Assembly: GCF_004339675.1 (NCBI RefSeq)
Contig: NZ_SLVM01000006.1
Coordinates: 1 to 64,000, forward strand
Direction of reading: 5' to 3'
Length of the DNA stretch: 64,000 nucleotides
DNA from: Rhodovulum steppense
Lineage (GTDB): Bacteria; Pseudomonadota; Alphaproteobacteria; Rhodobacterales; Rhodobacteraceae
The translations under genes were made by a program, and so were the position numbers. Below the pieces are notes generated by a model. That model did no database searches. It worked only from the letters and a program-made list of their open reading frames with translations, and was not told the DNA's origin. The stretch's first letter is position 1. Every line of letters begins with the position of its first letter. Of this stretch, positions 9,082 through 18,625 are shown in pieces.

Positions 9082-11024
9082 AACGCTCGTCCAGGGATAC
9101 CGAGGAAAGCAACCGGCGCATCGGCCGGCGCGCGCTGGTCTTTGGCGGTGCGCAGGCGGTGCTGGTGACGGCACTGGCGCTGCGGATGCGGCATCTGCAG
9201 GTCACCGAGGCCGATACCTACCGGATGCTGGCCGAGGAGAACCGCATCAACATCCGCCTGATCCCGCCGATCCGCGGGATGATCTATGACCGGGCGGGCC
9301 ATGTCGTCGCCGAGAACGAGCAGAATTATCGCATCGTGGTGGTGCGCGAGGATGCCGGAGATGTCGAGCAGACGCTGGACCGGCTGATCCGGCTGGTGCC
9401 GCTGGACGAGGAGACGATCGAGCGGGCGATGCGCGAGATCAACCGCCACAGCCCCTTCGTGCCGGTGACGGTGGCCGACCGGCTGCATTGGGACGATGTG
9501 GCGCGGGTAGCGGTGAATGCCCCGGCCCTGCCGGGGATCAGCCCCGAGGTGGGGCTGTCGCGGCATTACCCGCTGGGCCCCGATTTCGCACATCTGGTGG
9601 GTTATGTCGGGCCGGTCTCCGAACAGGATCTGGCGCAGCGGGAAACGCCCGACCCGCTGTTGCGGATCCCGCGTTTCCAGATCGGCAAGACCGGGGTCGA
9701 GGCGAAATACGAGGACCGGCTGCGCGGCAAGGCGGGCACGCGGCGGATCGAGGTGAACGCGGCGGGCCGGGTGATCCGCGAACTGGACCGGATCGAGGGC
9801 CAGCCGGGCAGCGACCTGCAACTGACCGTGGATGCGGGGTTGCAGAACTTTGCCCAGGCGCGGCTGGGCGAGGAAAGCGCGGCCGTCGTGGTGATGGATG
9901 TCGAGCGCGGCGACCTGCTGGCGCTGGCCTCGGCGCCGAGCTTCGATCCGAACCTGTTCGTGCGCGGCATCTCGGTTGCCGATTACCGCATGCTGACCGA
10001 CACCCCCTATCGGCCGCTGTCGAACAAGACGGTGCAGGGCGCCTATCCGCCGGGCTCGACCTTCAAGATGATCACGGCGCTGGCCGCGCTGGAGGATGGC
10101 GTGATCCGGCCCGAGGATACCGTCTGGTGCCCCGGCCACCTGACGCTGGGCAGCCGCCGGTTCCATTGCTGGAAGCGGGGCGGGCATGGCCATGTGAACC
10201 TGGTGGAAAGCGTCGAGCAATCCTGCGACGTCTATTACTACGATATCGGCCAGCGCGTCGGCATCGACAAGATCGCCGCGATGGCGCGCAAGTTCGGCCT
10301 GGGCGAGGCGTTCGACCTGCCGCTGTCGGCGGTGGGCGAGGGGCTGGTGCCCGACCGGGCGTGGAAGCGCGCGCGCCGGGGCGAGGAATGGCGGATCGGC
10401 GACACGCTGAACGCCTCGATCGGGCAGGGCTATGTGCTGTCCACGCCGCTGCAACTGGCGGTGATGAGCGCGCGTCTGGCGACCGGGCGGGCGGTGGTGC
10501 CGCGGCTGGTCAAGTCGATCGACGGGGTCGAGCAGCCCTCGGGCGCGGGCGAGCCGCTGGAGGTGAACCCGGCCAATCTGGCGCGGATCCGCCGCTCGAT
10601 GGATGCGGTGGTCAATTCCCGGCGCGGCACGGCCTATAGCAGCCGCGTGGTCACGGCCGAGATGGCGATGGCGGGCAAGACCGGCACCAGCCAGGTGCGC
10701 AACATCACCGCCGCCGAACGCGCGGCGGGCGTGTTCCGCAACGAGGACCTGCCCTGGGAGCGGCGCGACCATGCGTTGTTCGTGGCCTATGCGCCGGTCG
10801 AGACGCCGAAGATCGCGATCGCGGTCGTGGTCGAGCATGGCGGCGGCGGCTCGACCGCGGCGGCCCCCATCGCACGCGACATCATCCTGCGCGCGCTGCA
10901 TGGCGATGTGCCGCCGCTCTCGGCCTATCCCGACCGGCAGCGCTGGCAGATCGAGGAGCGGTTGCGCGGCCTGCGCCTGCGCGATCCGGGCAGCGGCCCC
11001 TCTGGCGGGCGCGGGCGGGCATGA
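9078..11024 (+). CDS. mrdA: Penicillin-binding protein 2 (elongation transpeptidase)
   Basis: This 648-residue class B PBP crosslinks peptidoglycan during side-wall growth. A membrane anchor lies near residues 20-38, then the PBP dimer domain and the transpeptidase domain. The active-site serine motif is STFK (S327-K330), the second motif is SCD in SVEQSCDVYY, and the third is KTGT (from K534). It overlaps mreD and rodA by 4 bp on each side (ATGA), showing tight translational coupling. RodA, next in the operon, is its glycosyltransferase partner. Confidence 0.96.
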   Translation: MKRSSRDTEESNRRIGRRALVFGGAQAVLVTALALRMRHLQVTEADTYRMLAEENRINIRLIPPIRGMIYDRAGHVVAENEQNYRIVVVREDAGDVEQTLDRLIRLVPLDEETIERAMREINRHSPFVPVTVADRLHWDDVARVAVNAPALPGISPEVGLSRHYPLGPDFAHLVGYVGPVSEQDLAQRETPDPLLRIPRFQIGKTGVEAKYEDRLRGKAGTRRIEVNAAGRVIRELDRIEGQPGSDLQLTVDAGLQNFAQARLGEESAAVVVMDVERGDLLALASAPSFDPNLFVRGISVADYRMLTDTPYRPLSNKTVQGAYPPGSTFKMITALAALEDGVIRPEDTVWCPGHLTLGSRRFHCWKRGGHGHVNLVESVEQSCDVYYYDIGQRVGIDKIAAMARKFGLGEAFDLPLSAVGEGLVPDRAWKRARRGEEWRIGDTLNASIGQGYVLSTPLQLAVMSARLATGRAVVPRLVKSIDGVEQPSGAGEPLEVNPANLARIRRSMDAVVNSRRGTAYSSRVVTAEMAMAGKTGTSQVRNITAAERAAGVFRNEDLPWERRDHALFVAYAPVETPKIAIAVVVEHGGGGSTAAAPIARDIILRALHGDVPPLSAYPDRQRWQIEERLRGLRLRDPGSGPSGGRGRA

Positions 11025-12166
11025 GCTATCTGGAATATACCGTCAAGCGGGTGCCCACCGGGCCGAGCAAGGTGCTTTACCTGAACTGGGCGCTGGTGCT
11101 GCTGCTATGCGCGGTGGCCTCGGTCGGATTCCTGATGCTGTATTCGGTGGCGGGCGGCAATGTCGAGCGCTGGGCCGAGCCGCAGATGAAGCGCTTCGCG
11201 CTGGGGCTGTTCGCCATGTTCGCGGTGGCCTTCGTGCCGATCTGGTTCTGGCGCAACATGGCGGCGCTGGCCTACGGGCTGTCGGTGCTGCTGCTGGTGG
11301 CGGTCGAGTTCTTCGGCGAGGTCGGCATGGGCGCGCAGCGCTGGATCGACCTCGGGTTCATCCGGCTGCAACCTTCGGAAGTCATGAAGATCACGCTGGT
11401 GATGATGCTGGCGGCCTATTACGACTGGCTGGACATCAACAAGGTCTCGCGGCCGCTGTTCGTGCTGATGCCCGCGGCGCTGATCCTGGCGCCCACCGCG
11501 CTGGTGCTGAAACAGCCCGATCTGGGCACCGCGATCCTGCTGCTGGCGGGCGGCGGGATCGTGATGTTCCTGGCTGGGGTGCACTGGCTTTACTTCGCGG
11601 TGATCGCGGGGGCGGGCGTGGGCGCGGTCGCCGCGGTGCTGTCGAGCCGCGGGACCGAGTGGCAATTGCTGAAGGATTACCAGTTCCGCCGGATCGACAC
11701 CTTCCTCGATCCCGCGAGCGATCCGCTGGGCGCGGGCTATCACATCACCCAGTCCAAGATCGCGCTGGGCTCGGGCGGCTGGTCGGGGCGCGGTTTCATG
11801 CAGGGCACGCAGTCGCGGCTGAACTTCCTGCCCGAGAAACATACCGATTTCATCTTCACCACGCTGGCCGAGGAATTCGGCCTGCTGGGGGGCGTGTCGC
11901 TGCTGGCGCTTTATGTGCTGATCCTGGTCTTCTGCATCAGCGCGGCGCTGAAGAACAAGGACCGCTTCTCGTCGCTGCTGACGCTGGGGATCGGGGCGAC
12001 CTTCTTCCTGTATTTCGCGGTGAACATGTCGATGGTGATGGGGCTGATGCCGGTGGTGGGGGTGCCCCTGCCGCTGGTGTCCTACGGGGGGTCGGCGATG
12101 CTGGTGCTGATGGTGGGCTTCGGGCTGGTGCAGAGCGCGTATATCCATCGCCCGCGGGGGCGCTGA
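11021..12166 (+). CDS. rodA: RodA peptidoglycan glycosyltransferase (SEDS family)
   Basis: This 381-residue polytopic SEDS protein polymerises lipid II glycan strands together with PBP2. Family signatures include GAQRWIDLGFIRLQPSE (about residues 103-119), KQPDLGTAILLL, and the C-terminal LPLVSYGGSAML. About ten membrane segments are expected. It starts inside the mrdA stop (ATGA). Its stop (TGATG) overlaps the next gene by one base. Confidence 0.96.
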   Translation: MSYLEYTVKRVPTGPSKVLYLNWALVLLLCAVASVGFLMLYSVAGGNVERWAEPQMKRFALGLFAMFAVAFVPIWFWRNMAALAYGLSVLLLVAVEFFGEVGMGAQRWIDLGFIRLQPSEVMKITLVMMLAAYYDWLDINKVSRPLFVLMPAALILAPTALVLKQPDLGTAILLLAGGGIVMFLAGVHWLYFAVIAGAGVGAVAAVLSSRGTEWQLLKDYQFRRIDTFLDPASDPLGAGYHITQSKIALGSGGWSGRGFMQGTQSRLNFLPEKHTDFIFTTLAEEFGLLGGVSLLALYVLILVFCISAALKNKDRFSSLLTLGIGATFFLYFAVNMSMVMGLMPVVGVPLPLVSYGGSAMLVLMVGFGLVQSAYIHRPRGR

Positions 12167-13098
12167 TGTCGCTGGTCCTGTTTTCCGCCCGCGACGGGCT
12201 GTGGGAGGCCTATCGCGCGCCGCTGACCCGCGCGCTGGAGGAGGCGGGGGTGGCGGCGCGGATCGTGACCGGAACCGATGCGCCCGGCGCGGTGGATTAC
12301 ATCGTCTACGCCCCGAATGACGGCCTGCGCGATTTCGCGCCCTTCACCCGCTGCCGCGCGGTCCTGAGCCTGTGGGCCGGGGTCGAGCGGATCGTGACCG
12401 ATCCGACGCTGACCCAGCCCCTGTGCCGGATGGTCGATCCGGGGCTGGAGGAGGGCATGGTGGAATGGGTGACGGGGCAGGTGCTGCGCCATCACCTGGG
12501 GCTGGACCGGCATCTGCTGCGCCGCGCGCCGGTCTGGGACCCGGTCGTGCCGCCGCTGGCGCGCGAAAGGCGGGTGGCGGTGCTGGGGCTGGGCGCGCTG
12601 GGGCGGGCCTGCGCGCAGGCGCTGGCAGGGTTGCGGTTCGAGGTGGCGGGCTGGAGCCGGACGCCGCGCGAGATCGGGGGGATCGCCTGCCATCACGGCG
12701 CGGCGGGGCTGCGCGCGGTGCTGGAGCGTGCGGACATCGTGGTGCTGCTGTTGCCGCTGACGGCGCAGACCGAGAACCTGATGGATGCGGAGCGGCTGGG
12801 CTGGTTGCCGCCCGGCGCGGTGCTGATCAATCCGGGGCGCGGGGCGCTGGTGGAGGATGCCGCGCTGCTTGCGGCGCTGGATGCGGGGCGGCTGGGCCAT
12901 GCGACGCTGGACGTGTTCCGCACCGAGCCGCTGCCTGCGGGGCATCCGTTCTGGACCCATCCCAGGGTGACGGTGAGCCCGCATGTCGCGGCCGAGACGC
13001 GGCCTGAAACGGCCGCCCGCGTGATCGCCGAGAATATCCGGCGCGGCGAGGCGGGCGAGCCGTTCCTGCATCTGGTGGACCGCGCGCGGGGCTATTGA
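12166..13098 (+). CDS. ghrA: Glyoxylate/hydroxypyruvate reductase A-like D-2-hydroxyacid dehydrogenase
   Basis: This 310-residue protein is of the D-isomer-specific 2-hydroxyacid dehydrogenase family (GhrA subgroup). The NAD(P) Rossmann motif is GLGALGRACAQAL (about residues 141-153). The catalytic Arg is in NPGRGALVED, the Glu in FRTEPLPAGHPFW and the His in SPHVAAET. It should reduce glyoxylate or hydroxypyruvate. Its start overlaps the rodA stop by one base, so it is read as the last gene of the cell-shape operon although its chemistry is unrelated. A strong terminator follows. Confidence 0.9.
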   Translation: MSLVLFSARDGLWEAYRAPLTRALEEAGVAARIVTGTDAPGAVDYIVYAPNDGLRDFAPFTRCRAVLSLWAGVERIVTDPTLTQPLCRMVDPGLEEGMVEWVTGQVLRHHLGLDRHLLRRAPVWDPVVPPLARERRVAVLGLGALGRACAQALAGLRFEVAGWSRTPREIGGIACHHGAAGLRAVLERADIVVLLLPLTAQTENLMDAERLGWLPPGAVLINPGRGALVEDAALLAALDAGRLGHATLDVFRTEPLPAGHPFWTHPRVTVSPHVAAETRPETAARVIAENIRRGEAGEPFLHLVDRARGY

Positions 13099-13129
13099 CG
13101 GGGCGGCTGGTGACGGGGCGCTCCCGCCC

Positions 13130-13165
13130 CCGGGCCGCGCGGGGCATGCGCCCCGCGCGGCCCGG
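13130..13165 (+). terminator. Perfect 16-bp hairpin ending the mre-rod-ghrA operon
   Basis: Positions 13130-13145 and 13150-13165 are perfectly complementary over 16 bp, entirely G and C, with the loop ATGC. It lies 32 bp after the ghrA stop. No T-run follows. Because it is symmetric it would also form in transcripts entering from the convergent gene at 13234. Confidence 0.7.
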
Positions 13166-13176
13166 CGTTGGGGGTA

Positions 13177-13196
13177 GCGCCCGCTGACGCGGGCGC
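13177..13196 (+). terminator. Second hairpin in the ghrA/sseB-like convergent gap
   Basis: GCGCCCGC (13177-13184) and GCGGGCGC (13189-13196) pair perfectly around the loop TGAC. It lies just before a copy of the dispersed GGTATTTGG element and may serve the convergent minus-strand gene ending at 13234. Confidence 0.45.
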
Positions 13197-13209
13197 GCGC
13201 TCCGCGCGG

Positions 13210-13230
13210 GGGTATTTGGACCAGGAAGAA
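13210..13230 (+). repeat. Dispersed 21-bp intergenic element, copy A
   Basis: This copy reads GGGTATTTGGACCAGG followed by AAGAA. Near-identical copies occur at 37807-37827 (opposite strand) and 51255-51275. Here it sits beside two hairpins in a convergent intergenic region. Confidence 0.6.
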
Positions 13231-13233
13231 GAA

Positions 13234-14007
13234 TCAGCGCAGGCGCGGGGGGGCGTCGGGATCGGCCTGCCCGGATGGCGGGGAAGGCGGGGGGGCGAGG
13301 TCGATGCGCAGGCCGATCCGGGCAAGGCGGGCGGCGTCGGGATGGTCCGCGGCGAGGAAGGCGATGTCGAGTTCTGCCTCGTCGAGGCCGCAGAAGCGCA
13401 GCGCCTCGGCAGCGGCGCGGGCGAGCGCGGTTTCGGCGCCGGGGCGGGGGTCGAGGAAGGCGAGCACGAGGCCATGGCTGCCATCCTCCTGGCGCAGCCC
13501 GGCGAGGCAGGCGCAGGCGGCAAGGCCGGTGGCCGTGGCAAGGCAGCGGTCGAGCGCGGCGAGGAGCGGCGCGGGCAGGTCGGGCGGCGGGGTCGGCGTT
13601 CCGGCCGCGAGCATGCGCGGTTCGGGCGCGGGGGCGAGCATGCCGGCCCACCAGTCGATCGCGTCGGGGGGCAGCAATTCGCCATCTTCGGTGCCGAGAT
13701 TGATGCCGAGGCCGAGCCCCTGCCCGGCCAGGAGCTCCGCCAGCGCCCGGCCCGGCAGCGCGGCATAGGGGGCGGGTTCGGCGGTGAAATCGGTCAGCCG
13801 CGTCGCGCGGTCGAAGGCGAGGACGACGGGGCCCGTATCCAGCCGGAAGACGCGGGGGGCGAGGCGGTCCCCGGCCGGTTCGCGGTCGAGCAGCAGGTAA
13901 AGCTCGCTTGCGGAAAGCGCGCCATACCAGCGCAGCCGGGGGGAGGGATCCTCGGGCGCGGCGGCCATCGCGCGATGGGCGAGATCGAGGGCGGTGGGGT
14001 CGGTCAT
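13234..14007 (-). CDS. SseB family protein of unknown function
   Basis: This 257-residue soluble protein resembles SseB-type proteins: an N-terminal half with LYLLLDREP and FTAEPAPYAALPGRALAELLAG, then GLGINLGTEDGELLPPDAIDW, and a C-terminal half with a second repeat-like fold. It has no signal peptide and ends in a Pro-rich tail. The ATG at 14007 (MTDPTALDLAHR) was chosen because the open frame upstream codes for Pro/Arg-rich sequence unlike the family. No enzymatic role is known. It stands alone, convergent with ghrA and divergent from the efflux genes. Confidence 0.7.
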   Translation of the reverse strand: MTDPTALDLAHRAMAAAPEDPSPRLRWYGALSASELYLLLDREPAGDRLAPRVFRLDTGPVVLAFDRATRLTDFTAEPAPYAALPGRALAELLAGQGLGLGINLGTEDGELLPPDAIDWWAGMLAPAPEPRMLAAGTPTPPPDLPAPLLAALDRCLATATGLAACACLAGLRQEDGSHGLVLAFLDPRPGAETALARAAAEALRFCGLDEAELDIAFLAADHPDAARLARIGLRIDLAPPPSPPSGQADPDAPPRLR

Positions 14008-14269
14008 GCGGGCAGGCTCCGGGGTCGGGGGGCGGGAGGGCTGGCCCCTGCCCTGTCCGCGCGCGGCATGGGGTCGTCCTGGGGGCATCTACCCGTCGGC
14101 AATGGCGGGCTTCTACGCCTCTGCGCGCCGATGGTCCAGCGGCCCGGGCGGCGTGTCGCGGGGGGGGCGATCACGCGGCACTCGCCGGCCCGTGAGGGGA
14201 CGGGGAAGTGACTCGGGGGCGCGGGGGCGCTATATGCTGGGGCCGAAGCCGCATGGCGGCGCCCTTGCA

Positions 14270-15424
14270 ATGGAACGCCCGATGCTCCGGCAGATTGTCA
14301 TTTCCACGCTCGTGATCGCGCTGACGCTGGCGCTGTGGGTGGCCTTCGTGCCCTCGGCGCGGCCGGTGCTGGACCGGCTGGGCCTGGCGGGGCTGTTCGG
14401 GATCGAGGCGACCGCGCCCGGGCAGGAGGCGGCGGGGCCGCGGCGGGGCGGCGCGGTTTCGGTCGTGGTCGAGCCGGTGGCCGAGGGGCGGATCAGCGAC
14501 CGGGTGGCGGCGATCGGCGACGGGCGGGCGCTGCGCACGGTCAATGTGCGCGCGCGGGTGGCGGGCGAGGTCGTCGAGATCGGCACCGGGGACGGCGCCT
14601 TTGTCGAGGAAGGCAGCCTGATCCTGCGGCTGGAGGACGAGGCCCAGCGGATCGCGCTGGAACGCGCCCGGCTGGTGCTGGCGGATGCGCGCGACGAGGC
14701 GGCGCGGCTGGGCCGCCTGGAGACCACCGGGGCGGTGACCGAGGTCAGCCGCCGGGCCGCCGATCTGGCGCTGCGCTCGGCCGAGCTGGCGCTGCGCGAG
14801 GCCGAATTCGCGCTGGAGCAGCGCAGCCTGCTGGCGCCGGTCTCGGGCTGGGCGGGGGTGCTGGACCTGGCGGTGGGCGACAGCGTGTCGGCGCAGGAGC
14901 CGGTGGTCACGATCACGGATCGCACGCAGATCCTGATAGATTTCCGCGTGCCCGAGCGGGTGGTGGGCCAGGTCGCGACCGGCATGGCGCTGGAGGCGCG
15001 GCCGCTGTCGATGCGGGGCACGGTGCTGGAGGGCACGGTTCAGGCCATCGACAACGTCGTGGACCAGGCGAGCCGGACCATGCGGGTGCAGGGGCGGCTG
15101 GACAACGCGGCGGATCTGTTGCGCGCGGGCATGGCCTTCGAGGTGGTGCTGCGCTTTCCCGGCGAGGTGCTGCCCTCGGTCGATCCGCTGTCGGTGCAAT
15201 GGTCGGCGGAGGGCGCCTATGTCTGGGTGGTGCGCGAGGACCGGGCCGAGCGGGTGCCGGTGACGATCCGCCAGCGCAGTGCCGATGCCGTTCTGGTCGA
15301 GGCCGCGCTGGAGGTCGGCGAAATGGTCGTGGTCGAGGGGGTGCAGATCCTGCGCCCGGGCGCCGAGGTGCGGATCGTGGCGCCGCAGGCCGCGCTGGCC
15401 GGGGATCGCGCGGCGCCGCTTTAG
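14270..15424 (+). CDS. RND efflux membrane-fusion (periplasmic adaptor) protein
   Basis: This 384-residue protein is of the HlyD/AcrA-like adaptor family. An N-terminal membrane anchor (LVIALTLALWVAFV) is followed by a lipoyl half (VRARVAGEVVEIGTGDG), an alpha-hairpin with alternating Ala/Glu/Arg, the second lipoyl half (LLAPVSGWAGVLDLAVGDSV) and a beta-barrel domain. It bridges the RND pump to an outer-membrane channel, which is not encoded nearby. The start is uncertain: ATG 14234, 14270 and 14282 are in frame and none has a clear ribosome site. The gene pairs with the RND permease 15 bp downstream. Confidence 0.9.
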   Translation: MERPMLRQIVISTLVIALTLALWVAFVPSARPVLDRLGLAGLFGIEATAPGQEAAGPRRGGAVSVVVEPVAEGRISDRVAAIGDGRALRTVNVRARVAGEVVEIGTGDGAFVEEGSLILRLEDEAQRIALERARLVLADARDEAARLGRLETTGAVTEVSRRAADLALRSAELALREAEFALEQRSLLAPVSGWAGVLDLAVGDSVSAQEPVVTITDRTQILIDFRVPERVVGQVATGMALEARPLSMRGTVLEGTVQAIDNVVDQASRTMRVQGRLDNAADLLRAGMAFEVVLRFPGEVLPSVDPLSVQWSAEGAYVWVVREDRAERVPVTIRQRSADAVLVEAALEVGEMVVVEGVQILRPGAEVRIVAPQAALAGDRAAPL

Positions 15425-15439
15425 CGAAAGGAGCCTGCC

Positions 15440-18400
15440 ATGCTGGAGGAAGCGACGCGCGCCGCCGAAGGGGGAGGCCCCGCGCTGTTCGTGCGCCGGC
15501 CGATCCTGGCGCTGGTGGTCTCGGCCCTGATCGTGCTGGCGGGGTTTGCCGCGCTGTTCGGGGTCGAGGTGCGCGAATTGCCCAATGTGGACCGGCCCGT
15601 GGTCACCGTCACGACCGATTTCCAGGGGGCGGCGCCCGAGACCATCGACCAGGAGATAACGGGCCGGATCGAGGGCGCGGTGGGCCGGGTGGCGGGCGTG
15701 CGCTCGATCTCGTCGAATTCGCGCTTCGGGCGCAGCCGGGTGACGGTGGAATTTTCCGAAAGCGTCGATATCGACGTCGCCGCGACCGATATCCGCGACG
15801 CGGTGGCCCGGGTCGAGGGGCAGTTGCCGACCGGGGCGGATGCGCCGCAGGTGGTCAAGGCCGATGCCGATGCCCAGCCGGTGATGCGGGTCGGCGTCAC
15901 CTCGTCGCGGCGCAGCGCGCAGGACCTGACGCAGATCGTCGAGGACCGGGTGCTGGACCGGATGATCTCGGTCGAGGGGGTGGCGGATGTGCGCGTCTAT
16001 GGCGACCGCGAGCCGATCTTTCGCGTCGATATCGACCAGGCGGCGCTGGCCAGCCGCGGGCTGACGCTGGCGGACATGGCGCGCGCGCTGTCGGATGCGG
16101 GGTTCAACGCGGCGGCGGGCGATCTGGAAGGTGCGCGGCAGTCGATCAATGTGCGCACGACGGCGATGGTCGCCTCGCCCGAGGCGTTCGAGGATCTGCG
16201 CATCGCGCCCCATGTCGAGATCCGCGACGTGGCCCGCGTGACGCTGGGCCCCGCGCCGAACGAGACGGTGCTGCGCGCGAACGGGCAGACCGGCATCGGG
16301 CTGGGCGTGATCCGGCAGGCGGGCAGCAACACGCTGGACATCTCGCGCAATGTGCGTGCGCTGGTGGCCGAGCTGGACCGCACCCTGCCCGAGGATCTGG
16401 ACATCTTCGTCACCTCGGATGACGCGATCTTCGTCAATGGCGCGATTGCCGAGGTGCTGAAGACGCTGGGGCTGGCCATCGCGATCGTGGTGGCGGTGAT
16501 CTTCCTGTTCCTGCGCGATGCGCGCGCCACGCTGATCCCCGCGCTGACCATGCCGGTCGCGCTGATCGGGACGCTGGCGGCGATCTACCTGGTGGGGTTC
16601 TCGGTCAATATCCTGACGCTGCTGGCGCTGGTGCTGGCCACGGGTCTGGTGGTGGATGACGCCATCGTGGTGCTGGAAAACATCGTGCGCCGCCGGGGCG
16701 AGGGGATGGGGCCGCGCGCGGCGGCGGTGCTGGGCACGAAACAGGTGTTCTTTGCGGTGGTGACGACGACGGCGACGCTGGCCGCGGTCTTCGTGCCGCT
16801 GTCCTTCCTGCCCGGACAGGCGGGGGGGCTGTTCCGCGAGTTCGGCTTCACGCTGGCGATTGCGGTCGGGATCTCGTCGGTGGTGGCGCTGACGCTCTGT
16901 CCGGTGCTGGCCAGCCGGCTGTTGCGTGCCGACGGGGAAAAGAAGGCGGGGCGCAGCCCGGTGGGCTGGCTGGGGGCGGTGCTGGCCGGGATCTATGCGC
17001 GGACGCTGCGCGGGGCGCTGGCAATGCCCTTTGTCGTGGTGCTGGTCGCGGTGCTGTTCGCGGCGACCGCCGTGCTGGTGGCGGGCGGCATCCGGCAGGA
17101 GCTGACCCCGCGCGAGGATCGCGCCGTGGCGCTGCTGCGGGTCAGCGCGCCGCAGGGCGTGTCGCTGGACTACACGCAGGAAAAGATGCTGGCCATCGAG
17201 GAAGCGGTGGCGCCCCTGCTGGAGACGGGCGAGATCACCGGCACTTTCGCGATCTCGGGGATGGGCACGGCCAATTCCGGCTTCATGGTGTTCCGGCTGG
17301 CCGATTGGGGCGAGCGCGCCCGCAGCCAGGACGAGATCGTGGGCGAGATCAACGCCAAGCTGCGCGAGATCGTGGGCGTGCGCGCCTTCGCGATCCAGCC
17401 CAATTCGCTGGGGATTCGCGGCGCCGGGCGGGGGCTGAGTTTCGCGATCACCGGCGACAGCTATGAGCGGCTGGCCGATCTGGCCGAGACGCTGGTCGAA
17501 CGGATGCAGGACGATCCCGCCTTTGGCGAGGTGCAGTTGGAATACGAGACCACGCAGCCGCAATTGTTCGTCGAGATCGACCGCACCCGCGCCGCCGATC
17601 TGGGCATCGACATCACCGGGCTGGGCGATGCGTTGCGGGCGATGCTGAACGGGCGGACGGTGGGCTCGGTCTTCATCGGCGACCAGAGCTATGACATCCA
17701 GATGCTGTCGAGCGCGAACCCGGTGAACGATCCGGGCGATCTGCAGAACATCTATGTGCGCACGGGCGACGGCCAGATGGTGCCGATGTCGAGTTTCGTG
17801 CATCTGGAGGAACGCCCCGTCGCCCCGGAACTGGACCGCGAGAACCAGGGCCGGGCGGTCAAGATCGCGGCCGGGCTGACCCCCGAACTGGCGCTGGGCG
17901 AGGCGCTGGTGCGGGTCGAGGCGCTGGCCGCCGATCTGATGGAGGAGCAGAACCGCATCGTGCCGCTGGGCGAGGCGGCGACGCTGAACCAGACCAATGC
18001 GGGGCTGCTGATCATCTTCGGCTTTGCCATCGCGGTGGTCTTCCTGGTGCTGTCGGCGCAGTTCGAAAGCTTCATCTCGGCGATCGTGGTGATGTCGACC
18101 GTGCCGCTGGGGCTGGCCTGCGCGGTCTTTGCGCTGATGCTGACCGGGCAAAGCCTGAACGTCTATTCGCAGATCGGGCTGGTGATGCTGATCGGGATCA
18201 TGGCCAAGAACGGCATCCTGATCGTCGAATTCGCCAACCAGTTGCGCGACGGGGGCGCGAGCGTGGCGCAGGCGGCCCATGATGCGGCGACGATCCGGCT
18301 GCGGCCGGTGATGATGACCATGGCCTCGACCGTGCTGGGCGGCGTGCCGCTGATCCTGTCCGCGGGCGCGGGCGCCGAGGCGCGCGAGGCGCTGGGCTGG

Positions 18401-18547
18401 GTGATCGTGGGCGGGCTGGGTCTGGCGACGCTGTCCACGCTGTATCTGACGCCGGTGGTCTATCTGCTGCTGGCGCGCTTCTCGAAACCGCGGGCGGAGG
18501 AAAGCAAGCGGCTGGCGCGCGAACTGGAAGAGGCGCTGGCGGGCTGA
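15440..18547 (+). CDS. RND efflux permease (AcrB/MexF-like, HAE1 type)
   Basis: This 1035-residue proton-driven efflux pump has 12 expected membrane segments and two large periplasmic loops. The first segment is ALVVSALIVLAGFAALFGV. The proton-relay Asp pair lies in ATGLVVDDAIVVLENI (TM4), and the second-half counterpart is GIMAKNGILIVEFANQL. The substrate cannot be predicted. The ribosome site GAAAGGAG is good. It forms a two-gene unit with the adaptor upstream; no regulator gene adjoins. Confidence 0.94.
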   Translation: MLEEATRAAEGGGPALFVRRPILALVVSALIVLAGFAALFGVEVRELPNVDRPVVTVTTDFQGAAPETIDQEITGRIEGAVGRVAGVRSISSNSRFGRSRVTVEFSESVDIDVAATDIRDAVARVEGQLPTGADAPQVVKADADAQPVMRVGVTSSRRSAQDLTQIVEDRVLDRMISVEGVADVRVYGDREPIFRVDIDQAALASRGLTLADMARALSDAGFNAAAGDLEGARQSINVRTTAMVASPEAFEDLRIAPHVEIRDVARVTLGPAPNETVLRANGQTGIGLGVIRQAGSNTLDISRNVRALVAELDRTLPEDLDIFVTSDDAIFVNGAIAEVLKTLGLAIAIVVAVIFLFLRDARATLIPALTMPVALIGTLAAIYLVGFSVNILTLLALVLATGLVVDDAIVVLENIVRRRGEGMGPRAAAVLGTKQVFFAVVTTTATLAAVFVPLSFLPGQAGGLFREFGFTLAIAVGISSVVALTLCPVLASRLLRADGEKKAGRSPVGWLGAVLAGIYARTLRGALAMPFVVVLVAVLFAATAVLVAGGIRQELTPREDRAVALLRVSAPQGVSLDYTQEKMLAIEEAVAPLLETGEITGTFAISGMGTANSGFMVFRLADWGERARSQDEIVGEINAKLREIVGVRAFAIQPNSLGIRGAGRGLSFAITGDSYERLADLAETLVERMQDDPAFGEVQLEYETTQPQLFVEIDRTRAADLGIDITGLGDALRAMLNGRTVGSVFIGDQSYDIQMLSSANPVNDPGDLQNIYVRTGDGQMVPMSSFVHLEERPVAPELDRENQGRAVKIAAGLTPELALGEALVRVEALAADLMEEQNRIVPLGEAATLNQTNAGLLIIFGFAIAVVFLVLSAQFESFISAIVVMSTVPLGLACAVFALMLTGQSLNVYSQIGLVMLIGIMAKNGILIVEFANQLRDGGASVAQAAHDAATIRLRPVMMTMASTVLGGVPLILSAGAGAEAREALGWVIVGGLGLATLSTLYLTPVVYLLLARFSKPRAEESKRLARELEEALAG

Positions 18548-18625
18548 CGCGCGGGGCGGTTGACCGCAGGCCCGGCGGGCGGGATACTTGCCCCCGGACC
18601 GCGAGGGGAGGCGCGGCTCTGCCGC

